Assembly: GCA_029990175.1 (NCBI GenBank)
Contig: JARKIP010000211.1
Location: 62,001-126,000, forward strand
Direction: 5' to 3'
From: Petunia secreta
Taxonomy: Eukaryota > Streptophyta > Magnoliopsida > Solanales > Solanaceae
Length of the DNA: 64,000 nt
In this document: piece by piece, positions 21,030-33,965 of the stretch
Layout of the letters: each line of letters opens with the position of its first letter
How positions within the stretch are numbered: position 1 is the first letter of the stretch
Made by a program: the position numbers and the translations under genes
Notes under the pieces: generated by a model
Told to the model about the DNA's origin: nothing
The model's input: only the letters and a program-made list of their open reading frames with translations
The model's database searches: none

Positions 21030-21668
21030 TCTGATCCACACTCAATCCCACACCATAAATGGTGAGGGGCGGTCATAAAAGATATATACCAATATGAGTC
21101 GGGGTCAATATCCTAATGAAACTAGCCATTCAAGTGAGAGAATTGCAAATAGATAGTCAATTGATGTTAGTTAAGAGTCGTAGAGGTAGGAATGTTTGTT
21201 GTAAAGCTATCATAAACTACAAAGCAATTAAATTAAGAAAACACGTAATTGATTCTATAATAAGAAGCTAGGTGTGTAAATAGCTAATGGTGGTGTCCAA
21301 TTAATGGGTAGAATAGTTTCACCTTCCTAGCGCAAGTATTATATGGTCGAATCATTCTATGGTAACCCCTAGAATCAGCCAGGCCTAAGAGGCGTCTACC
21401 TCACTGCGCTCGTCAAAGCCATAGTTAAGCGCATAAAGCTCTACTCATGGACCCAAGGAAGGAAATCTCTTCCGAGTGTAACTTCTTTTAGATGGGTTAG
21501 GCTAAATTTAACCAACCAACCTAAAATCCTTGCCAACTACGCTAATATACACTAGCTAATCTCTCCCGAGTCTTTAACTAGTAAAGTAGAAATGAAATCC
21601 TAATATGATGCATATCATGAATTTGATGTTAATGTAATGGGAGTGGGAAAATCGTTACTTATGTTATG
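21030..21668 (-). repeat. Athila right LTR, first part (up to the chromovirus insertion)
   Basis: It begins next to the PBS and runs without ORFs to the insertion point; the last five bases TTATG are the target duplication. Confidence 0.6.
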
Positions 21669-24552
21669 TGTTACACCTTGTATGTCCAAAGTGAGGTATA
21701 TCATTCTAATGACATGTTAAGAATAATTTAAGTAATCTTAAAGTCATAATTGGACCATATGACTTTTATATGCTGAATATAAAGGTTGGGAAAATCAGAT
21801 TTAAGTTGCGGAAAAACCGACTAAGGATTTGCCTTGTAACAGAGCTTTTTCAGTAATTAATTCTGTGTGTTATATAAGTTCTTTTAGGGGCATATGATAT
21901 ACCAAATTGAAGGTCTTGGAGTGTTCCAAAACTTTTGACAGTTTTTTCATACAATGTCTGGATAAAAAGATATGAATATCATAAGTCAGACCAGAAAAAG
22001 GGACATAAGCGCAAAAGAGGGCTAGAAATGAAGTGTTTTTACTATAAAAGAGAAATCATTCTCTCTCTCGACATTTTCCAGAAACCCCAAAGTAGAAACA
22101 GACCTTTCTTGAGTCTAAAACCAATTTTTATGATTTTGAAGAAACAACATTAATCTTAACTCGAAACTGAAGACGGATTGCGTCAATACGCTCTACGCGA
22201 TTAAGGTAACGTTATGCTACCTTCAATTTCATCTGTAGTTTGAGTTTTAGAATTACTTCATGGCTACGTAAAGTACCTAAATTCTATGTTATTGGTTTTT
22301 TAAGCTTTAGAAGGTATGGAATTCAAAGAAAACAAAGTTTAGAAGCTAGAAACATCAAAGTTATGTAAGACTAAACCTTTCTTTTGGAAAGGCATGTATC
22401 TTTTAGCTTTTGAAGCTTTTCTTAGTTCCAAACTTAGTATTTCTTCTGAGAAACTTGTATGGTATAAAGGAAACCTTGTATATACTTAATTTGGTACCAA
22501 AATCCAAGGTGAAAGACGTCCAAAACAGCAGCATAAAACGTTTCAAAATCTGGAAAATTGTTTTAATCTTTATTGATCCTTACTGTGAACCATACGTGTA
22601 GTCCTCCCTATCTTCATTAGTTAATTGAAATAGTTAATTAGTGAAAGTTATGATTACTTAATGGAAGTGGGTAGTTATAAACTTGGAGCACTTGTTTAAT
22701 AGGAAGAGTTAGGGAGAATTGTTAGCACAATACTTTAGCACAAGTTAGGAGTTGGGAAACCAATCCTACGATTTCCATCTCTTGAATCAAATTTATTTTT
22801 AATTCCTTGTTATTTAGTTTCTTGTTAAGTAGTTGATAAAACCAAATCAGAGATATACGCTCGAAGTTGATTGGGTAGATAATTTGGCTAGATTAACTGC
22901 TAGGAGTCGTGTTCTCTGTGGGATTCGACCTCGGGACTTTAAGTACCGAACTATATTTGTCGCGACCACAACTGTTAGTATATTAATCATAACTCCTTGT
23001 ACAAAATTCATATTAAGATGATTTAAGAATCCCCAGAATTCCAACACATATATCCACAACTTTTATGAAGACCTTGAAGTCTATATCTTTGATCTGAACT
23101 CTGAAAATTAGGTCGAAAGACAGGACAGTGGTACTGCCCAGACATTCTATCTGCGGATTTGTTATTTCATCCGGTTGTCTCATCTTGTTATTCATTTAGC
23201 ATGTTTATGCTATCCGTTTATCTGGGTATCCATTCCCCTGTATAGTACAGTCTTGGTTCTGTTTTTTGCGGATCATCAAGTTTCAGGGGAAACTCTGCCG
23301 AAATTTTTATAGAAATTCAAAGAGTTGGACAAATTCTGAGTTCTAGGTTGTGTCTATAATTCCATCCAGAGTTTTCTTATCATTCCTTTGACTCCATATC
23401 TATTGTTTCCACATGTGTTATGCCTCATACATGCTTATGCTTATATTGTGATCATTTATGTGTGATTTGGAGCCCCCCATAGAGGCTGGACATTGGACAC
23501 ACAGTTCGGTCGCGAGTGATACTACCCGTCTGGGGGATACAACCCCTCTGGTTCAGGCGGGAGTTGAAACACCTAGTGTGACCGGGTGTCATTCACACAC
23601 TCTGACCAGAGAGACTAGATATTACTGGCTGGGGGGTATATAGCCCATAACACCCACCAGGTTTGTTATATACGCGTATATAGGCACAGTATGCACTGCA
23701 TGATTATATGTGAGGCTAGTTCAGATGTTCAGTTACCTGATTTGGGGGGATATAGCCAATAACACCAGGGAGGTACCAATTCAGATGACAGTTCAGTTTT
23801 AGCTTAGTACCAGTTATCAGTTCTCAGTTATCAGCCACCAGTTCTTAGAGTCAGTATCAGTTGACAGCTATCGGTTCTAGTTTCTAGTTTGTAGTTACCA
23901 GTTACTAGTCATATTACAGTCATTAATCATTATAGTTCAGCTCAGTCTTCAGTTTCAGATTTAGCTAGACTTCAGGTTATATTCAGACCATGTTTAGTAC
24001 GTCTTAAGATTTGCTACTACACTGCTATGCTTCAGCTCATGTTTACACATTTATATTCCAGCCTTACAGTTTCATCCAGCTATGATTTATTATATGCTCA
24101 GGCCTTACATACTTTATACATATCGTACTCACGCCCTTTTTTGGAGCGCTGCGTTTCATGTCGTGCAGGTACAGAGAGAGAAGACCCTGAGCCACGTTAG
24201 TAGGCTATCTACCAGCTGTTGGAGTCACTCCGTCTCTTCCGGAGTATACTACTTTTGGTATATTGTACAGATGTTGAGTAGGTATGGTGGGGCCTTGTCC
24301 CGTCCTTTGTGTATTCAGTTCAGCACTCTTAGAGGCCTGTAGATATGTCCCTGTGTGGTGCAGTCAGTATGTTATATATATTATCGTGTGATAGCCTTGT
24401 CATCTTTCCAGACTTTATGTTTTCAGTAAATATGTATGTATTCATAACCAGGTTGCCAGCTCATCTCTATAATTCATAGATTATTAATAGGTTTAGCGAT
24501 AATCGACACTTAGTGTCGGTCATCCGTCGCGGCCCTAGGCTGGGTCGTGACA
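21669..24552 (+). repeat. Left LTR of the Del/Tekay chromovirus (2884 bp)
   Basis: Longer than its partner mainly because of about 395 bp at 22571-22967 that is absent at the matching place (29690) in the right LTR. Around 23780-23960 it contains degenerate CAGTTATCAGTT-like short repeats. Confidence 0.85.
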
Positions 24553-24556
24553 AAAG

Positions 24557-24570
24557 TGGCATCAGAGCGG
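24557..24570 (+). other. Primer-binding site (tRNA-Met type)
   Basis: TGGCATCAGAGCGG, one base from the usual TGGTATCAGAGC, four bases after the LTR. Confidence 0.75.
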
Positions 24571-24757
24571 TTCAGTCCTAGGGTGTCTACAGGCCGTGTC
24601 TAGTAGAGTCTTGTTCAAGAGTATGTTGCGCGCCATACTTTTGAACAGGAGGCTACAAGGCACTTCAGGATAGTTGTTTTTCTTTCTTCTCTAGATCGTG
24701 CGATAGGGCTATAATTTTAGAATTCACCCTTCTAACCATAATGTTTTAAATACAGCG

Positions 24758-26005
24758 ATGCCACTGAAAAAACTGACAGCTGCCCAGAAGGGCAAGGCTA
24801 TTATCGGCCAGGGTACTAGTAGAGTTCCACCTGAGGTGGATAAGAGTGAGGAGTCCAAACCTGAGGCTCCATCTGAGGCCTCACAGATCCCTTCAGTTCA
24901 GGGCGATATTAGAGGTACTGCAGCTGCCATACCTCTAGCTCCTCAGCCTGATAGTCAGGGGCAGGAAGTGAAGGATGCCATAAGATTATTGACCAGTGTT
25001 GTAGTTGCTCAGACTAGACAGCATAGTGAAGATACCCAAGGAGATACTGGATCCAAGATCAGGGATTTTATCCGACTAGAGCCTCCAGTCTTTACTGGAT
25101 CCCGTACAGGAGAGGACCCTCAGGATTTTTTTGTGAGGATGGCTAGGGTGTTGAGGGTCATGCACGCGTCAGAGACAGAGTCAGTAGAGTTGGTTGTATT
25201 CAGATTGCATGACCTAGCAGCAGGGTGGTATCAGACATGGGAGATATCTAGAGGGGCAGATGCTACTCCGGCGACTTGGAAGGAATTCTCAGATGCCTTC
25301 CTTCATCAGTATATGCCCATAGAGACATAGAGAGCACGTGCTGATCAGTTCCTGACCTTGAGATAGAGAAGTTTGAGTGTAGAAGAGTATAATTATCGCT
25401 TTAATTCTTTAGGAAGGTTTGCCCCCACCGTGGTAGCAAGTATGGAGGATAGAATTCACAAGTATGTAGTGGGACTAGGTCCACGCCTGGTGAATGAGTG
25501 TATGACGGTTGCTATGCAGTCAGGTATGAACACATCACATATTCAGGAATTTTCTTTATCACTTGAGGAGAGGAAGCAGAAACAGAGAGCCGACAGGGAT
25601 AGAGTGTTACACAAGAGAGGCATATTTTTTGGTTCGTTTGGAGAGACGTATGGAGCGAGTAGACAGCAGAGTGTTAGACAACCACCGGCTAGTATACCTC
25701 CACAGTCTCGTGGCCTGAGATCTGATAGACCTCCTCAGTCCAGATCTACTCACACAACACAGACTTCAGGATTTAAGCATCGTGGTACTTCTATACCGGC
25801 CAGTCAGACATATCCCAGATGTCCAGATTATGGTAGACACTACTTGAGACCATATAAGTTAGGAGATGATACTCGTTATATTTTTCAAAAGGCAGACCAT
25901 TTCATGAGAGATTTCCCGACTAGGGGTGGTAGTGGTGCAGCCCAGCCACCTAGATCAGCAGTTGCTTTCTTAGCACCAGCACGCCATCAGGGGCATGTTC
26001 TTTAG
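24758..26005 (+). pseudogene. Chromovirus gag, two frames
   Basis: 24758-25330 starts MPLKKLTAAQKGK and has FIRLEPPVFTGSRTGEDPQD and LHDLAAGWYQTW, the gag core. Stops at 25328-25330 and about 25365 interrupt it, then 25373-26005 continues (SVEEYNYRFNSLGRFAPTVV; IHKYVVGLGPRLVNE). The nucleic-acid-binding region is decayed: CPDYGRHYLRPYKLG replaces the usual CX2CX4HX4C knuckle and the last Cys is Phe (RDFPT). Confidence 0.75.
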
Positions 26006-26006
26006 G

Positions 26007-27200
26007 ATGGCACCTGCATAACTGAAAGAACTTAAGAAGCAAATGAAGGATTTGTTAGATAAAGTCCTCATCAGGCCCAGCATTTCCTCGTGGAGAGCCT
26101 CAGTATTGTTTGTGAGAAAGAAAGATGGCTCTCTACGCATGTGCATAGATTATAGACAGCTAAATAAAGTCAAAATATGGAATATGGAATAAATACCCTC
26201 TGTCCAGGATTGATGACTTGTTCGACCAGCTTCAGGGTGCCAAGTGTTTCTGAGTCAGAGAATGTGATATACCTAAGACTGCATTCAGGACTAGGTATGG
26301 CCATTATGAGGTTTTAGTGATGTCGTTTGGACTCACTAATGCCCCTGCAGTATTTATGGATCTGATGAACAACGTATTCAGGCCTTATATAGATTTATTT
26401 GTGATTATATTTATTGATGATATTCTCATCTATTCAAAGTCTGAAATCAGAGCATGCTGAGCACTTTCGCACAGTATTGGGCACACTTCGAGACCAGCAA
26501 TTATATGCTAAGTTTCAAAGTGTGAATTCTGTTATATTCAATGGCATTTCTTGGCCATATAGTTTCAGTAAAAGGAATTAAAGTAGGTGACCAGAAGATC
26601 GAGGTTGTTAAGAAGTGGCCCAGACCTACGACGCCAAGTGAAGTACGTAGTTTTCTGGGTTTGGTAGGTTATTACAAAAGGTTTGTAGAGGGTTTTTCCT
26701 CCATTGCAGCTCCACTGACCAAATTAACATAGAAAACCACTAAATTTGAGTGGTCTGATTCTTGCGAGCACAGCTTCCAAGAACTAAAGAACATGTTGAT
26801 AACAGCTCCATTACTTACACTTCCAGAGGGATCTGAGGGCTATGTCATTCACTGTGACGCTTCTCGAATTTTTCTTGGTTGTGTTTGATGCAGCACGGAA
26901 GAATAATTGCCTATGCTTCCAGGCAGCTGAAAAAGCACGAGAAGAACTACCCTACCCATGATCTGGAGCTTGCAGCAGTAATTCATACATTAAAGATTTG
27001 GAGACATTATTTCTATGGGGTTCATGTTGATATTTATACATACTACAGGAGCCTCCAGCAGATATTTAAGCAAAAGGAGCTAAACCTGCGACAAAGGCGA
27101 TGGCTAGGGTTACTAAAGGACTATGACATGGAAATTCTTTATCATCCAGGTAAAGCGAATGTTGTAGTGATGCCCTTAGTCATAAGTCCATGTGTAGTTT
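26007..27200 (+). pseudogene. Chromovirus reverse transcriptase and RNase H
   Basis: Directly after the gag remnant the sequence reads APAELKELKKQMKDLLDK, so the protease and the start of RT have been deleted. Then come VRKKDGSLRMCIDYRQLNKV, the catalytic FIDDILIYS (near 26420), FLGLVGYYKRFVEGFSSIAA (26541-26732), and RNase H pieces (YASRQLKKHEKNYPTHDLEL, 26879-27190). Several frameshifts and stops are present. Confidence 0.75.
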
Positions 27201-27493
27201 ATCTTACTTATAGCCACAAAAAAGAGAGAGTTAGCTCATGCACTCCACCAGTTAGCCTGCATGGGAATCAGATTAATAGATTCAGAGGGCGCAAGACTTA
27301 CAGTTCAGAATGCAGCCGCTACTTGCCGAGTAACAAAAGTAAAACAGCACCAGTATGAGGATCCCGTTCTAGTTGAATACAAACAGATAGCAAGAAGAAA
27401 ACCAAAATTACCATACAGGTTACTGGTGACGGAGTTCTTAGGTATAAATATAGACTTTGAGTTCCTGATGTTGCAGATTTATTTGGACAGATT

Positions 27494-28737
27494 ATGACAG
27501 AGGCACATTATTCCAGATACACTGTTCATCCACGTTTGACTAAGATTTACCATGATCTTAAGCAGATTTATTGTTGGGACGGAATGAAGCGTGACATAGC
27601 AGAATTTATGGCTCAGTGTCCTAACTGCCAGCAGGTTAAAGTCGAGCATCAAAAACCTAGTATCTTGTTGCAGGAAATAAAGATTTCATCATGGAAATGA
27701 AAAACAGTAAATATGGACTTCATTACAGGCTTACCGCGTACGCGGAGCAGGTATGACTCTATTTGGTAATAGTTGACAGGCTTACCAAATCAGCTCATTT
27801 CTTGCATGTTAGAACTACATATACAGCGAAGGATTATCCTAGACTTTATATCAGAGAGATAGTGCGCCTACATGGTATTCCAGTATCTATCATTTCAGAC
27901 AAGGGCGCACAGTTTACAGCAAATTTCTGGCAATCATTTCAGACAGGTTTAGGGACACAGGTGAATCTGAGCTCAACATTTCATCCACAGACAGACGGAT
28001 AGGCTGAGCAGACCGTTCAGACCTTAGAAGATATGCTTAGAGCTTGCGTGTTAGATTTTGGAGGCAGTTGGAGTGATCATCTACTGTTGATAGAGTTTGC
28101 ATATAATAATAGCTATCATTCCAGCATACAGATAGCACCATATGAAGCTTTGTATGGGCGCAAATGCAGGTCTCATAAAGGATGGTTCGAGGTTAGCAAT
28201 TCTCGATTGATAGGTCCAGATTTAATCCAATAAGCAGTTGATAGAGTCAAGTTGATCAGGGAAAGATTATTAGCAGCGCAGAGCAGACAGAAGTCCTATG
28301 CAGATAATCGACGTCGAGATTTAGAATTTCAGATTGGTGATTGGGTATTCCTGAAAGTACCAACTATGAAAGGAGTTATGAGATTTGGAAAGAAGGGGAA
28401 GCTTAGCCCTAGATTTATTGGTCTATATCAGGTTATCAGGCGAGTTGGGCGTGTAGCCTTCAGGAGGTACATCCAGTATTCAATTTCTATGCTCAGAAAA
28501 TGTGTTGGAGATCCTTCTAGGGTTGTACCAGTAGATGATGTACAAATCACGGAGCAATTAACTTATGAAGAGATGCCAATTGCAATTTTAGCTAGGCAGA
28601 TTCGTCGACTAAGGACGAAAGACATTCCTTCAGTTAAGGTGCTATGGCGAAGTAATAACATAGAGGAAATAACTTGGGAAGCTGAGAATGATATGAGAGA
28701 CAAGTATCCACATCTCTTCACTACTTCAGGTATATAA
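27494..28737 (+). pseudogene. Chromovirus integrase with chromodomain
   Basis: 27494-27700 holds the zinc-binding part (HPRLTKIYHDLKQIYCWDGM, CPNCQQVK). 27763-28002 holds core residues VDRLTKSAHFL and IISDKGAQFTANFW (second Asp). After a stop inside TDG-AEQ the third region and LLIEFAYNNSYHSS follow. 28252-28737 has the GKLSPRFIGLYQV C-terminal domain and a chromodomain ending VLWRSNNIEEITWEAENDM. This places the element among chromoviruses. Confidence 0.8.
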
Positions 28738-28795
28738 CAGATCCTTGTTTAATGCTTTTACATACCTCATTTCACATTTGAGGATAAATATTCCT

Positions 28796-28808
28796 AAGGG
28801 GGGAAGAT
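28796..28808 (+). other. Polypurine tract
   Basis: AAGGGGGGAAGAT immediately before the right LTR. Confidence 0.8.
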
Positions 28809-31262
28809 TGTTACACCTCGTATGTCCAAAGTGAGGTATATCATTCTAATGAAATGTTAAGAATGATTTAAGTGATATTAAAGTCATAATTGGATCATAT
28901 ATGACTTATATGTTGAATATAAAGGTTGGGAAAAATCAGATTTAAGTTGCGGAAAAACCGACTAAGGATTTGCCTTGTAACGGAGCTTTTTCAGCAATTA
29001 ATTCTGCGTGTAATATAAGTTTTTTTAGGGGCATATGATATATCAAATTAATTCTGAGTCTGTTCATACAATGTCTGGATAAAAAGATATGAGAATCAGA
29101 AGTCAGACCAGAAAAAAGGACATAAGCGCAAAAGAGGGCTAGAAATGAAATGTTTTTTTATAAAAGAGAAATCATTCTCTCTCTCGACATCTTTCAGAAA
29201 CCCCACAATAGAAACATACCTTTCTTGAGTCTAAAACCAATTTTTATGATTTTGTAGAAACAACATTAATCTTAACTCGAAACTGAAGACGGATTGTGTC
29301 AAAACGCTCTACGCGATTAAGGTAATGTTATGCTACCATCGATTTCGTCTGTAGTTTGAGTTTTAGAATTACTTCATGGTTAAGTAAAGTATCTAAATTC
29401 TATGTTATAGCTTTTTTAAGCTTTAGAAGGGGTGGAATTCAAAGGAAACAAAGTTTAGAAGCTAGAAACATCAAAGGTATGTAAAACTAAACCTTTCTTT
29501 TGGCAAGGCATGTATCTTTTAGCTTTTGAAGCTTTTCTTAGTTCCAAACTTATTATTTTTTTTAGAAACTTGTATGGTACCAAGGAAAACTTTTATATAC
29601 TTAATTTGGTACCAAAATCCAAGGTGAAAGACGTCCAAAACAGTAGCACAAAACATTTCAAAATTTGGAAAATTGTTTTGATCTTTGGACAACTGTTAGT
29701 ATATTGATCATAACTCCTTGTATAGAATTGATATGAAGATGATTTAAGAATCTCCAGAATCCTAAGACATATATCTACAACTTTCATGCAGACTATGAAG
29801 TCTATATCTTTGATCTACACTCTGAAAATTAGGTCGAAATGCAAGACAGTGGTGCTGCCCAGACATTCTATCTGCAGATTTGTTATTTCATCCGGTTGTC
29901 TCATCTTGTTATTCATTTAGCATTTTTATGTTATCAGTTTATCTGGGTATCCATTCCTCTGTATAGTATAGTCTTGGTTCTGTTTTTGCGGATCATCCAG
30001 TTTCAGGGGAAACTCTACCGAAATTTTTATAAAAATTCAAAGAGTTGGACAAATTCTGAGTTCTAGGTTGTGTCTAAAATTCCATCCAGAGTTTTCTTAT
30101 CATTCTTTTGAGTCCATATCTATTGTTGCCACATGTGTTATGCCTTATAAATGATTATACTTATAGTGTGATCATGTTATGTGTGATTTGGAGTCTCCCA
30201 TAGAGGCTGGACATTGGACACACAGTCCGGTCGCGTGTGATACTACCCGTCTGGGGAATACAGCCCCTCTGGTTCAGGCGGGAGTTGAAACACCTAGTGT
30301 GACCGGGTATCATTCACACACTCTGACCAGAGAGACTAGATATTACTGGCTGGGGGGATATAGCCCATAACACCCACCAGGTTTGTTATATACGCGTATA
30401 TAGGCACAGTATGCACTGCATGATTATATGTGAAGCTAGTTCAGATGTTCAGTTACCTGATTTGAGGGGATATAGCCAATAACACCAGGGAGGTACCAAT
30501 TCAGATGATAGTTCAGTTTTAGCTTAGTACCAGTTAACAGTTCTCAGTTATCAGCCACCAGTTCTTAGTGTCAGTATCAGTTGATAGCTATCGGTTCTAG
30601 TTTGTAGTTACCAGTTACTAGTCATATTACAGTCATTTATCAGTATAGTTAAGCTCAGTCTTCAGTTTCAGATTCAGCTAGACTTCAGGTTATATTCAGA
30701 CCATGTTTAGTATGTCTTAAGATTTCCTGCTACATTGCTATTCTTCAGCTCATGTTTACACATTTATATTCCAGCCTTACTGTTTCATCCAGCTATTTTA
30801 TTATATGCTAAGGCCTTACATACTTTGTATATCGTACTCACGCCCTTTTTTTTGGGCGCTGCATTTCATGCCGCGCAGGTACAGAGAGAGCAGACCCTGA
30901 GCAACGTTAGTAGGCTATGTACCAGTTGTAGGTGTCACTCCGTCTCTTCCGGAGTATACTACTTTTGGTATGTTGTACAGATGTCGAGTAGGTATGGCGG
31001 GGCCTTGTCCCGTCCTTTGTATATTCAGTTCAGCACTCTTAGAGGCCTGTAGATATGTCCCTGTGTGGTGCAGTCAGTATGTTATATATATTATCGTGTG
31101 ATAGCCTTGTCATCTTTTCAGACTTTATATTTTCAGTAAATATGTATGTATTCATAACAAGGTTGCCGGCTCATCTCTATAATTCATAGATTATCAATAG
31201 ATTTAGCGATAATCGACACTTAGTGTCGGTCATCCGTCGCGGCCCTAGGCTGGGTCGTGACA
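28809..31262 (+). repeat. Right LTR of the Del/Tekay chromovirus (2454 bp)
   Basis: Collinear with 21669-24552 except for the 395-bp block and small indels. It is followed by the TTATG duplicate at 31263-31267. Confidence 0.85.
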
Positions 31263-31267
31263 TTATG

Positions 31268-32105
31268 AGTGTTCAATTTAAACAATACCCATTGACTTTC
31301 TACCATCTATAGCACATTTACACCCCTAATTATGAATATAGCTACTCATACTAGGAGTTCGACTCAAACATAAAAACATGTAATGAAAAAATGGAATGGA
31401 TTCAAACATGAATATATATTTGATATAATATTAATGATTCAAAAGTACAAGATATAAAGCTTACAATTAATGGAAACCTTCAATCTTGTCTCCTAATTCG
31501 CCTTAAAGCGTAATATCTGAAATATAGAATAGAATGATATTAAAACCCTAGCTTGTTCTATTTAAACTAAACTAGGAAAAAAATTACAAAAATGCCATCT
31601 TGGCATGGGCGGCCTACCTCAGGCCAGGGGCGGTCTGCCCCTTGAAGACTTGGCAGACTAGACTTCTTTATTTGTGCAGGTGATTGGTGGTCCGCGTAGC
31701 TCTTGAGGCGGTCCACTTCTTTTGGTTCCAGACATACAGACTCTCTGAATCTCAGTAGGCGGTCCGCCTACTTGCCAGAGCAGGGCGCCCAACTCCTGCT
31801 TCAACTTTACAACTCTCTGCTTCTCACTAGGCGGTCCGCTTAAGGTGTAGGGTGGGGCGCCCTTTTCTACAGAGGCTAGAATCTTCATACTTTTGGATCC
31901 AAATGTCACTCTTTTGCTTCAATCTTTACTCAACACTCATGCAAACTCATTGCAATCTGAAACTAAGAAATTTATGACATTAATAACACCAAATATTGCT
32001 TTTGGATTAAAAAACTAAAGTCTAAAGTAGTCTTTAAGTTGGTAAAATTTCCTTCACCTTTGCTGGATAATTGATTGATCTATTTATTTAGTTTAGCTAG
32101 ACTAA
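31268..32105 (-). repeat. Athila LTR continuation with GGCGGTCCGCC palindrome array
   Basis: This resumes the element split at 21668. From 31604 to 31870 it carries at least eight palindromes or half palindromes: GGGCGGCC near 31608, GGGCGGTCTGCCCC near 31628, GGTGGTCCGC near 31686, AGGCGGTCC near 31707, AGGCGGTCCGCCT near 31760, GGGCGCCC near 31785, AGGCGGTCCGC near 31831 and GGGCGCCC near 31855. The rest is A/T-rich and without genes. Confidence 0.5.
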
Positions 32106-33132
32106 ACACTATATAAGGCACCAATCCTACACTTGAACGGACAACTCACACATCTCTGAATATATCTACACACACCTCATATTTCTCTTCTCTTTTAGTG
32201 AGAACACACTTTATACACCATCCTTTTGAAACTGGTTTTTCCCTTGTTCTTGGCATCGTTCAATTCAGGAATTCAAAGCATAACTTTGATACTTTTCTTG
32301 TTGCCGCTCACTATTGAAATTCGTTGTTTCCCCTTCCATCATCCTAACTGTTGTTTGCTGATGTTAAGGTCAGACATTTGAACTGCGGAGTTTATTCTGT
32401 ACATGTGAGCATATGCTTCATGTCGTATGAGTGTAGTCTGCTCTCAATCTTGATAACTTTTATCTATGTGGGAATGCTTGTTATACTTTTGTCTAGGCCT
32501 CGTTAGGCCATACACGCTGACCTTCTCTTGCAGGTTCATTTGAATAAAATTTGGCCAAAGTTTTGATAGTCCAAAAGAATATACCATATCTAGTTTTGTT
32601 TGCAGGTTAATAAGTAACAATATATGGCAGTGTTGGATATGAATATGGGAGTTACACTTTCAAATCAATGGCTGCATGAATTCAATAGTTCATTCAAAGT
32701 GCACATATGGCATTAATCTCTTTCTCTATTTTTGTTAATCCCGTAAACCCCCGTATGTATGTATTCGTTAGGTTTTCTGGTTTGTATAAGCACCATAAGG
32801 TATGGTTAGATCTAGGACAAGTATAACAGGTTATACATTGTTAAAAGCTGTGAAGTACAGGCTAAACAGGGGACAGTTCTTACCGTTTCCGCTAGTCCTT
32901 GTGTTTTACATATTAAAATAGGCTAAAAATACAAGACTGCTTTAAAGCTGGACTATTTCTACAAACTAGATGTTCTGAAAACGTGGCAGTGCATTTGGTG
33001 TTCTTGGAAATGGTTAAACTGAAAGCTAGCCTATTTCTGCAAATTTGAAGTGTGGAAACGTAACAGTGCTGATGAAAGAAATATGGCTTTTACTAAAGTT
33101 TAACTTGGAGGACCACTTATTTTTTTAAGTTT
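32106..33132 (+). other. Unassigned noncoding region with a TATA-like element
   Basis: TATATAAGG at 32110-32118 on + is followed by a C/T-rich, ACACA-containing leader-like stretch, as in U3/R regions of plant LTRs. No ORF or known domain follows. Part of it may belong to the Tat LTR whose end lies at 61043, because the solo LTR (33133-60134) would have split that sequence. Confidence 0.3.
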
Positions 33133-33721
33133 TGACAAGACCCGAATTCTTGGTTAGGCCGTGCGGGCACCCGACCACCTCCCCTAAACTTATCGGGCGA
33201 ACCATATTGACTGAATTGATATAAATTGCGCAAAATTACCTTGAAAATAAAATAAACATGACCTTAACAACATAAAATAACTCCCAAAGATAGACATATA
33301 TACAAACTATCTGGACAAAACAACTAACTACCCAGAATACACAGGTTTAAAGGTTTTCAGATCAGACATCTAAGAAGGCTAGAAGATATACACACCTACC
33401 GAAGGGAGAAAAAGTAAGGAAAACTGTAATATCTGAAGTTGGTGGCCTCAATGAATAGGATGGCTCACCGTAGACAGCTGAGAACGTACTACTCCTCAAT
33501 CACGGCGCGACTGGCTGGGTCCTGGAGCATAATCTGCCGAACGAAAAGAAAATACAAGGACAAATAGGGAGTGAGTCATAAGGACTCAATAAGTGCGAAC
33601 AAACTAGCAACCTCGAAAAATAGATACGCTAGTCAGGGAAACGGAACTAGACAACAATCAACAAATAAGCAATGCACATATAAGCAAAACGGTAGTCATG
33701 TACAGAAAATCTACACAATAG

Positions 33722-33770
33722 TATGAAATGAAATGGAATGAGATGAAATGAAATGAAATGAAATGAGATG
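33722..33770 (+). repeat. ATGAA-type pentanucleotide microsatellite
   Basis: Repeated GAAAT/GAGAT units within the solo LTR; also present in the second copy near 63124-63150. Confidence 0.75.
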
Positions 33771-33795
33771 CAAAGGGTCACATGTGCCAAATGAA

Positions 33796-33965
33796 TGGAG
33801 CGGAATCCTCCTGCTCCGAGGGCGGAATCCTCCTTCCCTCAATATGATGCGACGGAGCGGAATCCTCCTGCTCCCAGGGCTGAATCCTGCTACCCTCAAT
33901 ATGATGCGATGGAGCGAAATCCTCCTGCTCCGAGGGAGGAATCCTCCTACCCTCAATATGATGCA
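33796..33965 (+). repeat. Tandem repeat in the solo LTR, about 58-bp unit, three copies
   Basis: Units contain GGAGCGGAATCCTCCTGCTC, then GAGGGCGGAATCCTCCT, then CCCTCAATATGATGC. GGAATCCTCC recurs twice per unit. The second LTR copy has a similar array at 63178-63381. Confidence 0.75.

Larger units (their letters stand above)
13802..21668 (-). mobile_element. Decayed Athila-lineage Ty3/gypsy element
   Basis: On - the order is primer-binding site (near 21026), gag, protease, reverse transcriptase, RNase H, integrase. Athila features are the protease/RT motifs (INLMPYAVY; RKDNFSLPSIDEMLDRLAG; CFLDGYSGYNQI), RNase H (RRGPKTKW) and integrase (FFEVSNREIKSI). Its right LTR is broken at 21668 by the chromovirus with TSD TTATG and resumes at 31263. 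The left end is cut near 13801. Many stops and frameshifts, so it is inactive. Confidence 0.75.
21669..31262 (+). mobile_element. Decayed Del/Tekay-type chromovirus nested in the Athila LTR
   Basis: LTRs 21669-24552 and 28809-31262 both run from TGTTACACC to GGGTCGTGACA, with a 5-bp TSD TTATG on both sides. The PBS TGGCATCAGAGCGG is at 24557 and the PPT AAGGGGGGAAGAT at 28796. Coding order is gag, RT, RNase H, integrase, chromodomain; the protease and the N-terminus of RT are missing. The LTRs have diverged visibly and all frames contain stops. Confidence 0.85.
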
